From Paratinospora sagittata (lineage: Eukaryota > Streptophyta > Magnoliopsida > Ranunculales > Menispermaceae): DNA of 64,000 bases. The position numbers and the translations under genes were made by a program. The notes beneath the pieces were generated by a model. The model saw only the letters and a program-made list of their open reading frames with translations. It was not told where the DNA came from and did no database searches. The stretch is from contig CM069598.1 of NCBI GenBank assembly GCA_035771175.1, positions 20,939,438-21,003,437 on the forward strand, read 5' to 3'. Shown here piece by piece: positions 11,199-23,340 of the stretch. Numbering within the stretch: position 1 is the first letter of the stretch; the number at the start of each line of letters is the position of its first letter.

Positions 11199-13650
11199 CG
11201 CTCTCCTCCGGACAGAAATTTGTTGCACCGCACCGGGAGTCTCAAAGACTAAAAACTTAGAATGCGTAGAAAGGAGAAGAAAAATCACAAGAGAATGTGA
11301 TTTGGTGTGAGAAATGAGAAATGAGGAGGTTTCTTATATAGAGATTTTGTGCGCCTGAACGTTCTGGCAGGCGCCTGAACGTTCTGGCAGGCGTCTGAAC
11401 GTTCTGGCAGGCGCCTGAACGTTCTGGCATGGCGCCTGAACGTTCTGGCAGGCGCCTGAACGTTCTGGCATGCCGCCTGAACGTTCTGGCAGGCGCCTGA
11501 ACGTTCTGGCATGCCGCCTGAACGTTCTGGCAGGCGCCTGAACGTTCTGGCATGCCGCCTGAACTGGCGGTACACTCACGGACGGGGCGCGCATTTGGAA
11601 CAATCATAATGGTAATAACAGAGTACGCAGCGGAAATACAGTACACAGTACAAATCTGATTTCATATAATTCAGAATACTTTTGTACATAAAATGGTCAA
11701 GGGAACATACTCCCAAAATCCCCAATGATTCATACAAAGGGTACAAAATGTGGGCCCCATAACCTGCACCCAGTCCACCCTAATTTCCTGTGAAAGATTT
11801 GATAATATTGGAGTGAGCTTAACGCGCTCAGTGGGTAAATAGTGCATGAGTATAACAATTAATAAAGCATACTTCAATATCAAATATCTTAAATACACAT
11901 GTAAGCATCATAATCAATCAATATGTATGTATGCATGACACCGTCACGTACTAATGGTTTGATGAGCGTACATCGCCTGAGTTCACGTACTGGTGTCCTT
12001 CCCCGGGCGAAGCCAGGTTCACATGTACGTCCCTCTCCAGAGAAATAATATGAATAGTGAGCAATGCTTCTAACTATTCTATGAGTCATAAACCATATAC
12101 GTCCCTAGGTGGTGATATGTATGATGCCAATGCATGAACTAGTCTAGTCTACTGGTCTGGTCTTTTCTTGACATTTAGACTGACTTTGGCATCGTCTAGT
12201 GATCCTTATTAGGGTCGGTATCACGACGTGCAAGGTTAGGACATTCAGGTCATAAACATTATTGATATAATGCAGTGTAAATGAATAGTAGACATAATAA
12301 TAATTGAATGTAAACTTTAATAAAAGTTATGAAACACGCAAACCTATGTTTCGTTCCCCACCTTCAGATCTGGTGCTTTTCTCCGGACGGAACTTCGTTG
12401 CACCGCTTTCAGATCTGGCGCTCTCCTCCGGACAGAAATTTGTTGCACCGCACCGGGAGTCTCAAAGACTAAAAACTTAGAATGCGTAGAAAGGAGAAGA
12501 AAAATCACAAGAGAATGTGATTTGGTGTGAGAAATGAGAAATGAGGAGGTTTCTTATATAGAGATTTTGTGCGCCTGAACGTTCTGGCAGGCGCCTGAAC
12601 GTTCTGGCAGGCGTCTGAACGTTCTGGCAGGCGCCTGAACGTTCTGGCATGGCGCCTGAACGTTCTGGCAGGCGCCTAAACTGGCGGTACACTCACGGAC
12701 GGGGCGCGCATTTGGAACAATCATAATGGTAATAACAGAGTACGCAGCGGAAATACAGTACACAGTACAAATCTGATTTCATATAATTCAGAATACTTTT
12801 GTACATAAAATGGTCAAGGGAACATACTCCCAAAATCCCCAATGATTCATACAAAGGGTACAAAATGTGGGCCCCATAACCTGCACCCAGTCCACCCTAA
12901 TTTCCTGTGAAAGATTTGATAATATTGGAGTGAGCTTAACGCGCTCAGTGGGTAAATAGTGCATGAGTATAACAATTAATAAAGCATACTTCAATATCAA
13001 ATATCCTAAATACACATGTAAGCATCATAATCAATCAATATGTATGTATGCATGACACCGTCACGTACTAATGGTTTGATGAGCGTACATCGCCTGAGTT
13101 CACGTACTGGTGTCCTTCCCCGGGCGAAGCCAGGTTCACATGTACGTCCCTCTCCAGAGAAATAATATGAATAGTGAGCAATGCTTCTAACTATTCTATG
13201 AGTCATAAACCATATACGTCCCTAGGTGGTGATATGTATGATGCCAATGCATGAACTAGTCTAGTCTACTGGTCTGGTCTTTTCTTGACATTTAGACTGA
13301 CTTTGGCATCGTCTAGTGATCCTTATTAGGGTCGGTATCACGACGTGCAAGGTTAGGACATTCAGGTCATAAACATTATTGATATAATGCAGTGTAAATG
13401 AATAGTAGACATAATAATAATTGAATGTAAACTTTAATAAAAGTTATGAAACACGCAAACCTATGTTTCGTTCCCCACCTTCAGATCTGGTGCTTTTCTC
13501 CGGACGGAACTTCGTTGCACCGCTTTCAGATCTGGCGCTCTCCTCCGGACAGAAATTTGTTGCACCGCACCGGGAGTCTCAAAGACTAAAAACTTAGAAT
13601 GCGTAGAAAGGAGAAGAAAAATCACAAGAGAATGTGATTTGGTGTGAGAA
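11198..13650 (-). repeat. Inverted block of three partial LTR copies
   Basis: Read on the minus strand, this block has an R-U5 piece (13650 to ~12677), a nearly full LTR (12677 to ~11568, 5-unit array, TATA 12553-12561) and a U3-R piece (11568 to 11198, 10-unit array, TATA 11333-11341). The first carries the copy-A variant (near 13010) and the second the copy-B variant (near 11885), so the block looks like an inverted duplicate of the tandem A-B region. The two minus TATA boxes face the three plus ones. Confidence 0.85.
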
Positions 13651-14536
13651 AAGCCAGATCTGAAAGCGGTGCAACGAAGTTCCGTCCGGAGAAAAGCACC
13701 AGATCTGAAGGTGGGGAACGAAACATAGGTTTGCGTGTTTCATAACTTTTATTAAAGTTTACATTCAATTATTATTATGTCTACTATTCATTTACACTGC
13801 ATTATATCAATAATGTTTATGACCTGAATGTCCTAACCTTGCACGTCGTGATACCGACCCTAATAAGGATCACTAGACGATGCCAAAGTCAGTCTAAATG
13901 TCAAGAAAAGACCAGACCAGTAGACTAGACTAGTTCATGCATTGGCATCATACATATCACCACCTAGGGACGTATATGGTTTATGACTCATAGAATAGTT
14001 AGAAGCATTGCTCACTATTCATATTATTTCTCTGGAGAGGGACGTACATGTGAACCTGGCTTCGCCCGGGGAAGGACACCAGTACGTGAACTCAGGCGAT
14101 GTACGCTCATCAAACCATTAGTACGTGACGGTGTCATGCATACATACATATTGATTGATTATGATGCTTACATGTGTATTTAAGATATTTGATATTGAAG
14201 TATGCTTTATTAATTGTTATACTCATGCACTATTTACCCACTGAGCGCGTTAAGCTCACTCCAATATTATCAAATCTTTCACAGGAAATTAGGGTGGACT
14301 GGGTGCAGGTTATGGGGCCCACATTTTGTACCCTTTGTATGAATCATTGGGGATTTTGGGAGTATGTTCCCTTGACCATTTTATGTACAAAAGTATTCTG
14401 AATTATATGAAATCAGATTTGTACTGTGTACTGTATTTCCGCTGCGTACTCTGTTATTACCATTATGATTGTTCCAAATGCGCGCCCCGTCCGTGAGTGT
14501 ACCGCCAGTTTAGGCGCGTCCGGGCGGGGTGTGACA
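13651..14536 (+). repeat. LTR copy F, final R-U5 part of the cluster
   Basis: The plus orientation resumes at GCCAGATCTG inside R and runs to the complete LTR end at 14536. It is the right border of Element 1; what follows is unrelated flank. Confidence 0.85.
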
Positions 14537-16731
14537 GATTGCTGGAGAGATGAAAAGGAGGAGTGGTTGAGAAAGAAAACAAAAGAAGAAAGAGATGAAA
14601 GAAAAGGAAAAAACAAATAGTTAGAGGTATTGACATTAACATATACCAAACCGAAGGAAAAATATTTTTGTTGACATTTCTCATGATATATATATATATA
14701 ATGAAGGTGGGATCTCATCTATTTAAGAAACATTAACATGAAGGTATGAAGGTGGGGAGTGCGTGATATGCTGAGGATTCTTTTTTGGAGTGAGTTATTA
14801 GTTCAGATTTATGTCGGATCTTTGTCTATGTGTAGTCCGAGATATAATGATATTGTTGGGACCTTATATGAAGAACTTGACATAAAGATGACAACTTGAC
14901 TTAAGAAACGAACTCTAAAAGTATACTCTATGATCAATTTAGTGCAATGATTTGTCATTATACGGTATCACTTCTTTACTTATGTCAAGATGCTTATAGT
15001 ACTACCCTACATACTACTACTACCACACCTATAGTAATTTTAATATCATTTCCAATGCAACTAATACATATATACTCGACCTATACACCAAGTTCTTTCC
15101 TCTTCTCTCAAATAAAACCCAACATACAAAAAATAATCAATGTAATTCACATACCATGCAAGTCAACCCTGTATTTGGAAAGGACATTATCATTATTCAA
15201 GTTTATATATAAGCATATAATATGATATTGATAACAATATAAATTTTTCCATTATTCGATTGGTAACAGGAATATTTGCAATAATGCTAACTCTAGAAAT
15301 GTAGCAACACTCAAGTTAAAAAAAAACATAATTCTTCGTTTGAATATTATATAATAGTAGGATGAAGATTAGGAGCAAAGGAAAGTCAAAATAAACATGC
15401 CTATTATTGAGGTCAAAAAGTTATGTGAACATTATATGTAAAATAATGAATGAAACAAAATGATACAGGAAACAATAGTCTTTGAATGGAAAAATAATAT
15501 TATTGTTCATCTTCAATATTCGCGTCCAAGATTTACAGGAAACAATTCTTCTCTTCTCTCCACAACCTAAAAAAGTTAGTACAACCCATTAGTTTATTGA
15601 CTAAAATAACTTAAAAAAAAAACTCTAGAAACCAAAGAACAACCCTTAAAGTATTTAAAATATTTAAGAAGAATTAAAGTCATCAATCAACTTGAGGTGT
15701 TTTCATGAAGGAATTCATGTATAAACAATCAAGCAAATCCGAAACTATTTAAGTTCAAACCTAGCCAGATGAAATAAAAAACATGAATTTTCTACCAAGA
15801 TTCTAAATCTAAAATTTAATCAAAGAATAAGTAATTCAAATATTCTGAAAGAAAATCCTAAATTGAAAAATCAAAAGCAAAACATTCAAGAGATGCACTA
15901 ACCTTGAATGTCTTCTTTAATGACTGAATTGTACCAAAAAAAAAAGAAGATATTATGATTCTATAATTCTATGATAAATAACTAAGAAAATTGAGGAAGA
16001 AAGAATAAAAAATGTAGATATTAGTTATCTTCTCCCGTTGTACATGTTCAAAAGCATAGTTGACTTAGATCTATTGTATGAAAAATAAAACTGAATATAG
16101 TTTAATTGACTTAATCTGAATCTGTATTCTAATTATTTTTTTCCGACCCTATCTGCCCAAAAAGAAATTTAGATATAAAAAAAGAAAAGCTTACTTCTTC
16201 TTTTTATAGATTGAAGACTTAATCGACAAACATCCGCAGTCGCATCAATACTGTAATTCGCATTGAAGAGATGAAGAGAAGCAGTAGATGGAGATGAAGA
16301 GAAGGAATGGTTGGAAATGAAGCAAGGGATAGAGAGAGATTGCTGGAGAGATGAAAAGGGGGAGTGGTTGAGAAAGAAAACAAAAGAAGAAAGAGATGAA
16401 AGAAAAGAAAAAAACAAATAATGAGAGGTATTTACAATGACATATACCAAACTGCTCATTGGTGTGTAATTAGAAAATGTAATTAATTATAACGTGACGC
16501 TTATTTAACAAATATTTATATAAATATCTGCTTATTATTATTCAAAGTTTTGCAACAAACAAACACTATATAGCTAGGTAAATACATGCTTGAAATATAT
16601 AGGTGGTTGTATGTCTTCTTCATTTAATTGTATAATATACAAACGTAAAGTGACATATAACATTTATCTAATATTACATATTTTTATATTCATAGGTTAT
16701 ATTACATTTATACATCTATTATGAGTTCTAT

Positions 16732-16767
<36 letters not shown>

Positions 16768-16795
16768 GCACGCACATTTAGAGGTATACATTAAT
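14537..16795. other. AT-rich intergenic DNA with a ~125-bp direct duplication
   Basis: No gene seen. 14537-14660 is a close copy of 16338-16460 (a GATTGCTGGAGAGATGAAAA start, then A/G-rich sequence), about 1.8 kb apart, so the element sits at one copy of a duplicated genomic segment. ORFs on the minus strand here are low-complexity translations of the A/G-rich tract. A TA microsatellite lies at 16736-16761. Confidence 0.6.
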
Positions 16796-17179
16796 TTAAT
16801 ACGCCCATGCATAATAATATGGTACATATGTTGAAATTATTGGCAGACCGGACTCCATAAGGTCATGCCAAAAAACATCATACAAATTTTCAGGGTACCT
16901 AGTCTCCGCTTCGTCATCTAGAACGACTCTTATAGTAGGTCGACCAATGATGGACCAATAAACCATTAGCGTGCTTGTTTCTCTTGGAGACCAACAATAA
17001 ACGAAAGTTTCATCAATTTCGAGAAAAGGCCGATCTTCATTATCCACAATTTGAGGTTGGAGCCCGTAATCATACAGATGGTCTTGTAACTTCATCATTA
17101 ATGACTCAAATATTGCTGGATTAAGTAATCTATAAGAAAATTCTCTGGCCAGCATGAAGCAATTTGAGTTCTCATCCAT
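16796..17179 (-). CDS. Uncharacterised 127-residue protein, paralogue of the 23341 gene
   Basis: A single open frame from ATG (17177-17179) encodes 127 residues. I do not recognise the family. It aligns without gaps to the product of 23341-23724: 37 of 89 residues are identical by eye from residue 27. Shared features are LYxYG, a P-F-E segment, WxPxET, then WxxIGxPxIxVVxDD, a PE pair and a LP near the end. The conserved core is acidic with alternating hydrophobics and is probably a small mixed alpha/beta domain. There is no signal peptide or membrane helix. The C-terminus is Tyr-rich (YVPYYYAWAY). Conservation between the two copies suggests real coding sequence. Confidence 0.6.
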   Translation of the reverse strand: MDENSNCFMLAREFSYRLLNPAIFESLMMKLQDHLYDYGLQPQIVDNEDRPFLEIDETFVYCWSPRETSTLMVYWSIIGRPTIRVVLDDEAETRYPENLYDVFWHDLMESGLPIISTYVPYYYAWAY

Positions 17180-18314
17180 TTATCGAGTATTTCACGGGTG
17201 TATTGTCTGCATGTTTATCAAACATACCAAGATTAGAGTGTTTAAATGAATGGTCAGAGAAGAAACACAAAGTCAACAAAATAGCAAATTCCTTGTTAAC
17301 AAAAAGAAACATAATGAAAACAAAGTAGAAGCACGAAGAAAAATATTTGTCGATAATAGGTAGTTGACAGGATGATACCTTAGTAGTTTCGTGGGTGATA
17401 TGTGTTGATGATTTTTCCCGTTGTACAGTAATTGTGTAGCGTCTTTATTTGTTGAAAAACTTTCGGCATACAAATGGGAAGAACATCCTAAAATATATAG
17501 TTTTCAACAACAATTAGTTGAGTTTCAAGAAAAGGATAAACATGCAATAATTATTGCAAATAGTTTAAGTCAAATAATATCCCGAGATTTGAGGGATTTT
17601 GCGTCAGGTGTCATAATCCAAACTGTATTTGTTGAGTTTATCAATACCATGATAATAAAACGTTTGGCTGCTAGATTTTCTTGTCTTTTGTCAAATAAGA
17701 AATTTAATTCAAATAAAATTTGATGTCAGAGAGTCTAATGTTGTCAATTTTCTTTTCTTGTCAAATAAGATTAAATTGAAGAAGTTCTGACAACTGGAGA
17801 TGACTACAGGGTTTTCATAAGGGAAAATGTTAATTTTCCATCAATATCTAAGAGAGTTGTGACACATTGTTTTATTTTATTATAAAAGTTAAGTAATCAT
17901 GTCAATCAAGTTCATAAAAAAAGTGGAATGGATTCTGACGCATGACATCAAACAATTATTTTTGCCATTCAACAACACGCCCCCACTGTTGGACACTCTT
18001 CTTTTTCTTCCACGCAGCTCCAAACAAAGCGCACCCACTTGAGTACCCCTTTGAACTTCAAATTTCATGATGATGAAGAGAAAGAACTTCAGGAATTGGA
18101 GGTCTAACCTAGGTTGCATAATAGCTGTAAGAGCATAACTCCTAGATCAACTTAATAGCCTCCCATGACTTTGCTTTTTTTTATTATCTCCTGCACTGTC
18201 TCTTGTTTAGACTTAATGTCATTGCCTCCAACATTTTCTTTTGGAAGAGGAGAACTTACAAAAGTTGGAAGAGATATTTGAGCGGAGCGGAAAAAAATTA
18301 AGTGATTGATAAAC
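17180..18314. other. Intergenic DNA upstream of LOG
   Basis: Divergent spacer between the minus-strand 127-residue gene and LOG. A 100-codon plus-strand frame at 17421-17723 has no recognisable motif and I do not call it. The last ~100 bp before 18315 are purine-rich and would form the LOG 5' untranslated region. Confidence 0.4.
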
Positions 18315-19712
18315 ATGGAGAAGGAGATAGTGAAGTCAAGGTTTCAAAGTGTTTGTGTGTTTTGTGGGAGTAGGGCCGGGAAAAGAGATTGTTACAGAAA
18401 CGCTACTCTTGAGTTAGGTGAAGAGCTGGTAATTTATTAATGATTGTACAAACGTTTTTTATTTTGTTCCTACGACTTGTTTTCTTTGGCATGGTTTGGA
18501 TGGTGGGCTGTGTCATTTGTGCCTCATTGTTTAATATTAAAGTGTGTTAATTGTTTGAAGATTTCAAGGAAGTTGAACCTTGTTTATGGTGGTGCGAGTG
18601 TGGGTTTGATGGGTTTGGTTTCTCAGGCTGTTTATCAAGGTGGAGGACATGTTCTTGGGTAAGTAATATTAAGGACCAAGTACATAAAGAATCTATTTTT
18701 ATCATATATTTTTCAGGGGTTTTGTTTATTTTTTGAGGCTCCTTTTTTAATTTATGTTTGTTGGTGGATTTTGTGGACAGAATTATTCCCAAAATGCCTA
18801 TGTACAAAGAGGTTTGTAATCGCATTATGCTTAAGTAAAGTCCTCATTTTACTTTTTCCTAAGTATTTTCTCATTATCATTTCATGGGATCAGATAGTTG
18901 GAGAGACAGTTGGGGAATTAAGAGTAGTAGCCGACATGCACGAAAGGAAAGCTGAAATGGCTTGCCATTCTGATTGCTTTATTGCATTACCAGGTCCTTT
19001 GTTTCAGTTGGAATTGTTATCACTTTAATCAGAATATATTATCACATATAAGTTAACCTTCTAAAAAGGCTATAAAGGATTTCTATTTCAATAACAAAAC
19101 AGGTGGTTATGGGACATTGGAAGAGTTATTGGAGGTCATTAGTTGGGCGCAACTTGGGATCCATGACAAACCTGTAAGCAAATCATAACCCATTGCATTC
19201 ATTTATCTATCTAGCTATATATATATATATATGAAAAAAACTCAAGCTAAGCTGGGTACGGCGCTGAACGGTCCCCCACCATCACGGTTGGATGCGTATA
19301 TATAATTCATGTTTTTCCAAGCTTTACTAAGTAGTCGTAAGTAAGCTGCAGGTGGGGTTGCTTAATGTTGATGGGTACTACAATGATCTACTCACCTTCA
19401 TAGATAAAGCAGTGGATGATGGGTTCATTAAAATGTCTCAGCGTCACATAGTCGTTTCGGCTCCAAATGCAAAGGAGCTCTTACAGAAACTCGAGGTTTT
19501 CTTTTCTTCAATAAATTAGTCCTTCAAGTTCGATTGTTGCTCATTAATACAAAGCATAGATATATAAAAGTAATTCACTTTGTTAAATTAGTAGACTGAA
19601 TTTTGGTCTTTTTATCCCTTTTGGTGGTTAGGACTATGTACCCGCTCATGAGGGTGTTGTTGCCAGGGCAAGGTGGGAGGCTGTGCAAGAAGGGTTTAAT
19701 GTGCCGGTGTAG
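18315..19712 (+). CDS. LOG: Cytokinin riboside 5'-monophosphate phosphoribohydrolase (LOG family), seven exons
   Basis: LOG enzymes release active free-base cytokinin from its riboside 5'-monophosphate in one step, in the cytosol or nucleus. Exons read from the sequence are 18315-18428, 18561-18658, 18781-18811, 18894-18993, 19103-19173, 19352-19495 and 19632-19712; all introns are GT-AG (82-178 bp). The product is 212 residues, normal for the family. Visible signatures are VCVFCGS near the N-terminus, [12 protein letters not shown] (nucleotide-binding loop), MHERKAEM with Arg99, and PGGYGTLEE at 114-122 with Glu122, the family catalytic pair and phosphate-binding motif. [11 protein letters not shown] and [13 protein letters not shown] follow as usual. 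MACHSD has Cys where most plant LOGs have Arg. The protein appears complete and functional. Which LOG number it corresponds to cannot be decided here. Confidence 0.93.
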
Positions 19713-20672
19713 CCTGAAGTGGCTCTTCAATAAGTGGACCACAGTTGAATTCTGAATGTAGCGTATATATATATCATATATTTATAGTCATTTGCTCAGT
19801 GCAAGATTTGCAATGGTTGATCTCCTCCATTTTGTGGAAAGAAATGTAAAATCTTGTTTATTTGAATAGAATTGTTGTTTGATTTGGCATGAACTCGACT
19901 TTGAATTTTATTGTCAATTACAAACAAAATTGGCTTTAAGAAAAGAGAAACAAAAACTCGAAAGTCAGTGATGTAGGGAATGAAGTTTCGAGATTGCTTC
20001 TTCACGTATGAGGATACCGACTACTACATTGTCTTTGTGAGTATAAATATGAGTAGTGTTCAGAAGGAAATTTATCACATTCTAGTGTTTAGAATGTATG
20101 GAGATGGAGATATATATATTTGTATAGCTAAATATGGTTTAAACAATGTAAATAAGAAAAGGGACCAACATTGACACATTATGACAATTTATTACTTTTA
20201 ACAATGAATAACTTCATATCACATGACAATACTAATGTGAGCAATTACGTCACATCATAATATGTAGATTTCTCCGTTTGTACATACAATGTAGTTATCA
20301 AGTCAAAAATGTGGAGAAAAAGAATTGTGGTATGCTTGAAGGTTCATTATGATTGGTGCATTAATAATTATATTAATCTTATATTGGTATAATTGCATAG
20401 GGTTTAAAGGTGAAATATAGGTACATTATTAATTGGGTGATGTATTTATTGTTAGTATATCAAAATTATAATTAATTTCATAGATATGGATAGACTGTAA
20501 ATTGAATGCCAAAGGTGTAGATGCATTAATGGGAGAAGTATTAGTTAATAGTATATAGAGTTAGGGTAGAAAGTATGAAAGGTCTAGATATTAGTCTTGC
20601 CGTAATTTAGTATGACATAAAAGTCATAATTGGTGTATGTTGGTTGCAAGTTGATTTGTTCATGGTGCAGAT
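19713..20672. other. LOG 3' region and AT-rich spacer
   Basis: The first part is the LOG 3' untranslated region. The rest is AT-rich with no supported gene. A pyrimidine-rich TGGTGCAG at 20663-20670, two bases before the next ATG, could be a 3' splice site of a leader intron for the following gene. Confidence 0.4.
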
Positions 20673-21899
20673 ATGAGTTCCAACAATGGTGTTAACAATG
20701 AAGGCAAACTGCAAACCAACAGATGTCGAGAACATTCCATCAACTCGTCTGCAAAAAAAATGAAAAAGACAATGTTTGTAGACACTACTGGAGGAAGTGA
20801 AACAGGGGTGGGACAAAAATGTGATGATGGTATTCAAGCAATCTTATCGGACCATATAAACAAAGAAAAGAGAAGTGAACAATCTTTAGGTAGATCTGAT
20901 TCACTTAAGAGTTTGAAAGGTTGTAGAGGCAAAGTAAAATTTGTAGCAATGTCTTCAGGAAACAAAGATGAAATAGAACAACAGGAGAAAGTAAAAACAA
21001 CAAACAACGATGAGGATCTGGTTTTCTTGCATGGGTCTAGTTTAAGGGGGAATAAAGATAAGTTCGTTGACATCCCCAATGCAACGATAGAAAAATATTT
21101 GTTGATGTTAAGAGAGGAGAAATGGGAAGAAGCTTGCCGCCATTCTTCAGAGGTAAGTGATAGAACAATTTTGGGTTTAATCATATTCACATTAAGCATT
21201 TTTTTAAGCCAACCTATGATTTTGTTTAAACTTTTGTGTTGCTTATGTTTTTATGAAGGCAACATTACTCTACCATATGATATTCTCAGAGTTAAAGCAT
21301 GTGTTGGAGTATTCAAATCAAAATGTTCAAGTCCAAAAGAAGTTTGAGACTTTGACGAAAAAAATTCATGAAGAGGCTGAGGCCAGAGACTATCGTTCTG
21401 CTTGCATGAAAGCTCGATAAGAGATCTGACTGAGGAGATGAGGAAAATGAGGCAAGAAAATGATAAATTACGCAAGTTATTAGCACAGGCTTGGACAACA
21501 AAGACAGAGCTTCGACATGAGAGAGACCATTTCAAGAGTATTGCAGATGATAGTCAAGGTAAAAGCTTTTTGCCAAACATATCTTATAAGGGTTTACCAG
21601 AGAATTCACATATTTTATCTTTAATGAAAGAAATCTACAATGCAAATCAAAATGTTGCCTTGAATACTGACAGTAACATGAATGAGAGTGCTATGGTTGG
21701 TTCGCAATTTGGTACAGGATCATCAGCTACTCCAATTCCTCAGTGGACACAAATGGTAGAAGTTGATTCTCTGGGTGAAGTTTCATTTAACTTAGATGTT
21801 AACATAGTCTCAAGTAACAATCAAGCCATACAGGTTAATGTGCCACCGCAATCTCTATTAGGTGAAAGGCTAAATGCAGATGGCGAAGCCTTGTTTTAA
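20673..21899 (+). pseudogene. Coiled-coil protein of unknown family, two exons, one frameshift
   Basis: Exon 1 (20673-21152, 160 codons) starts at an ATG and is Lys/Ser/Glu-rich and hydrophilic; its end (IEKYLLMLREEKWEEACRHS) is helical. A 106-bp intron with GTAAGT at 21153 and AG at 21257-21258 leads to exon 2, which continues in frame with a heptad-like segment. That frame stops at 21418-21420. The next frame, open from about 21402 to 21899, continues the same helical character (RDLTEEMRKMRQENDKLRKLL) and ends with a Ser/Asn-rich tail. A one-base frame change near 21416 explains this, from mutation or sequencing error. The charged N-terminus and central coil suggest a nuclear or scaffold protein, but I recognise no domain. 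Confidence 0.5.
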
Positions 21900-22589
21900 A
21901 GAGTAATTGTTTAATTTAAAGAAATTCAGTTTTTTTTTGTGAAGGTTGTGGTGTCTTATTTGGGTCTTGTAATAGATTTGTTTATGAATGTAATAACTTA
22001 AGTCCATTATATTTAGTAGTTGCTTAATCAATGATCCAAAAAACAAAACTTTGTATTATTAGTATTAATTTGTAAGACGTTGTTATGTTCATATATCTTT
22101 CATATACATAGTATATATTTATGTTGCATTTTATATTTATATATTCCCCGTTGTTGTAAATTACATGACAATAAATTGTTTATTGTTGGCAAAATTGATA
22201 TGGGATAGATAAGGTAAGGATTAAATGAAATTATAATTAGGCAATAAAATCTTTTAAGCTAAATATGTTTCCTTTGTATCGAATCCAAGATGTAGTAGGA
22301 CCCAAAGTTGAACTAAAATGTTTGATATATCATATTTTAAAGGGAAACAAAGGTCGAAAGGATAAAAATCTTTTATTAAAAATAAATGAGTATTTGAATG
22401 AGAAATTTGCTAAAGTACATTGAGAAGGAAATGAACTAAAAAAATGTTAGGGCCAAAAAAGAATGAATGACAACAAAAGTAGAAAAAATGAATAAAGAAT
22501 AAATTGAATAATTAAAATGTGTGGTGTGTTTTTCTTTTGCGAAATTGTTGACGTTATATCAGACGTATATTATAATTTATAAGATTGGA
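21900..22589. other. AT-rich spacer
   Basis: Probable 3' untranslated sequence of the coiled-coil gene followed by AT-rich intergenic DNA. I see no gene or clear repeat. Confidence 0.4.
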
Positions 22590-23240
22590 GCTCATCACAA
22601 ACGTTAGACGTTTTCCCACACTTTCTTTCACCACTTAATGTGGTAGCTTCTTATAAAAGCCAAAAAGTTTTTTATGTTTTAATATATTTTGTTGGCTAAC
22701 ATAATCATAGCCCATGCGTAAAAAGTTATTGAAAGATTCTAACATGTTTTGTTGCTCGAGGAGACTATTGACAAAATCAACAAATGTCAGAAGATTTGTT
22801 TTACGTGGAGATCTAGATTTGGCATGCCTTTAACATTATGTCTAGGAAAAAGAGCATGGCTAAGGGTTTGTCAGTAATAAGGATATTTGTATTTGTAAAG
22901 ATATAAACAAAATAAATTGGCTTTCTTTCTATTTCTAGACCGATAGGTTATTTCTTTGTCCACTTCATGTGTACCTTCTTATAAAAGCCAACTATTTGTT
23001 TAGGTTGTTTGTATTTTTTTTTTCTAACATGATTATAGTCAACATGGAAAAAAATTCTTTACAGATTGTCAAAACTTTTGTTGTTTGAGGTGACTATGGA
23101 CAAAATCAAGAAATATCATAAGATTTTTCTGACGCAGACACGTAGATCTAGGGTATCTATAGCATTAGTTCTAGAGAAAATATAAGGGGTAAAAGATGGG
23201 AGAGGGTTTGTTAGTAATATAGATAACTGTAGTAGTAAAA
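22590..23240 (+). repeat. Degenerate tandem duplication (~329-bp period), each copy with a TATA box
   Basis: Copy 1 (about 22590-22900) and copy 2 (about 22921-23240) align along their whole length. Matching landmarks are CCACTT-ATGTG followed by CTTCTTATAAAAGCC (TATAAAA at 22652-22658 and 22980-22986), a GACTATxGACAAAATCAA block, a GTAGATCTAG-type block and GGGTTTGTxAGTAATA. It lies directly upstream of the 23341 gene and may contain its promoter in duplicate. Confidence 0.65.
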
Positions 23241-23340
23241 ATTGAGCGATTATAGAAATTATTTAAATCTTTATTGTGTGCCAATGTGATGCAACGATAG
23301 AAATGTAATTTGAAGAGCTAAGAAAGTGTTTGGGAGGTTG

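Larger units (their letters stand above)
1..14536 (+). mobile_element. Element 1: Ty3/gypsy chromovirus-type LTR retrotransposon with extra ORF1, 5' end outside window
   Basis: The element enters at the left window edge inside its untranslated leader; position 1 corresponds to 38291 of Element 2. Order on the plus strand is leader, ORF1 (181-1806), a 750-bp inter-ORF region, gag-pol (2553-7271), polypurine tract, then the 3' LTR starting with TGTAATACCC at 7509. Protease, RT, RNase H, integrase and a chromodomain-like tail occur in Ty3/gypsy order, and the sequence style fits the Tekay/Del chromovirus lineage. The 3' LTR is part of a rearranged LTR cluster whose last LTR end (GGGTGTGACA-type) is at 14536. 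The left target duplication is outside the window; the right copy should be GATTG at 14537-14541. Confidence 0.9.

Noticed and set aside
14413..14718. Phe/Ser-rich ORFs here and at 16169-16459 (minus)
   Set aside because: Low-complexity translation of the duplicated A/G-rich tract; one spans the LTR border.
17421..17723. 100-codon plus-strand ORF
   Set aside because: No motif, no paralogue in the window and non-ATG start; could be chance in AT-rich DNA.
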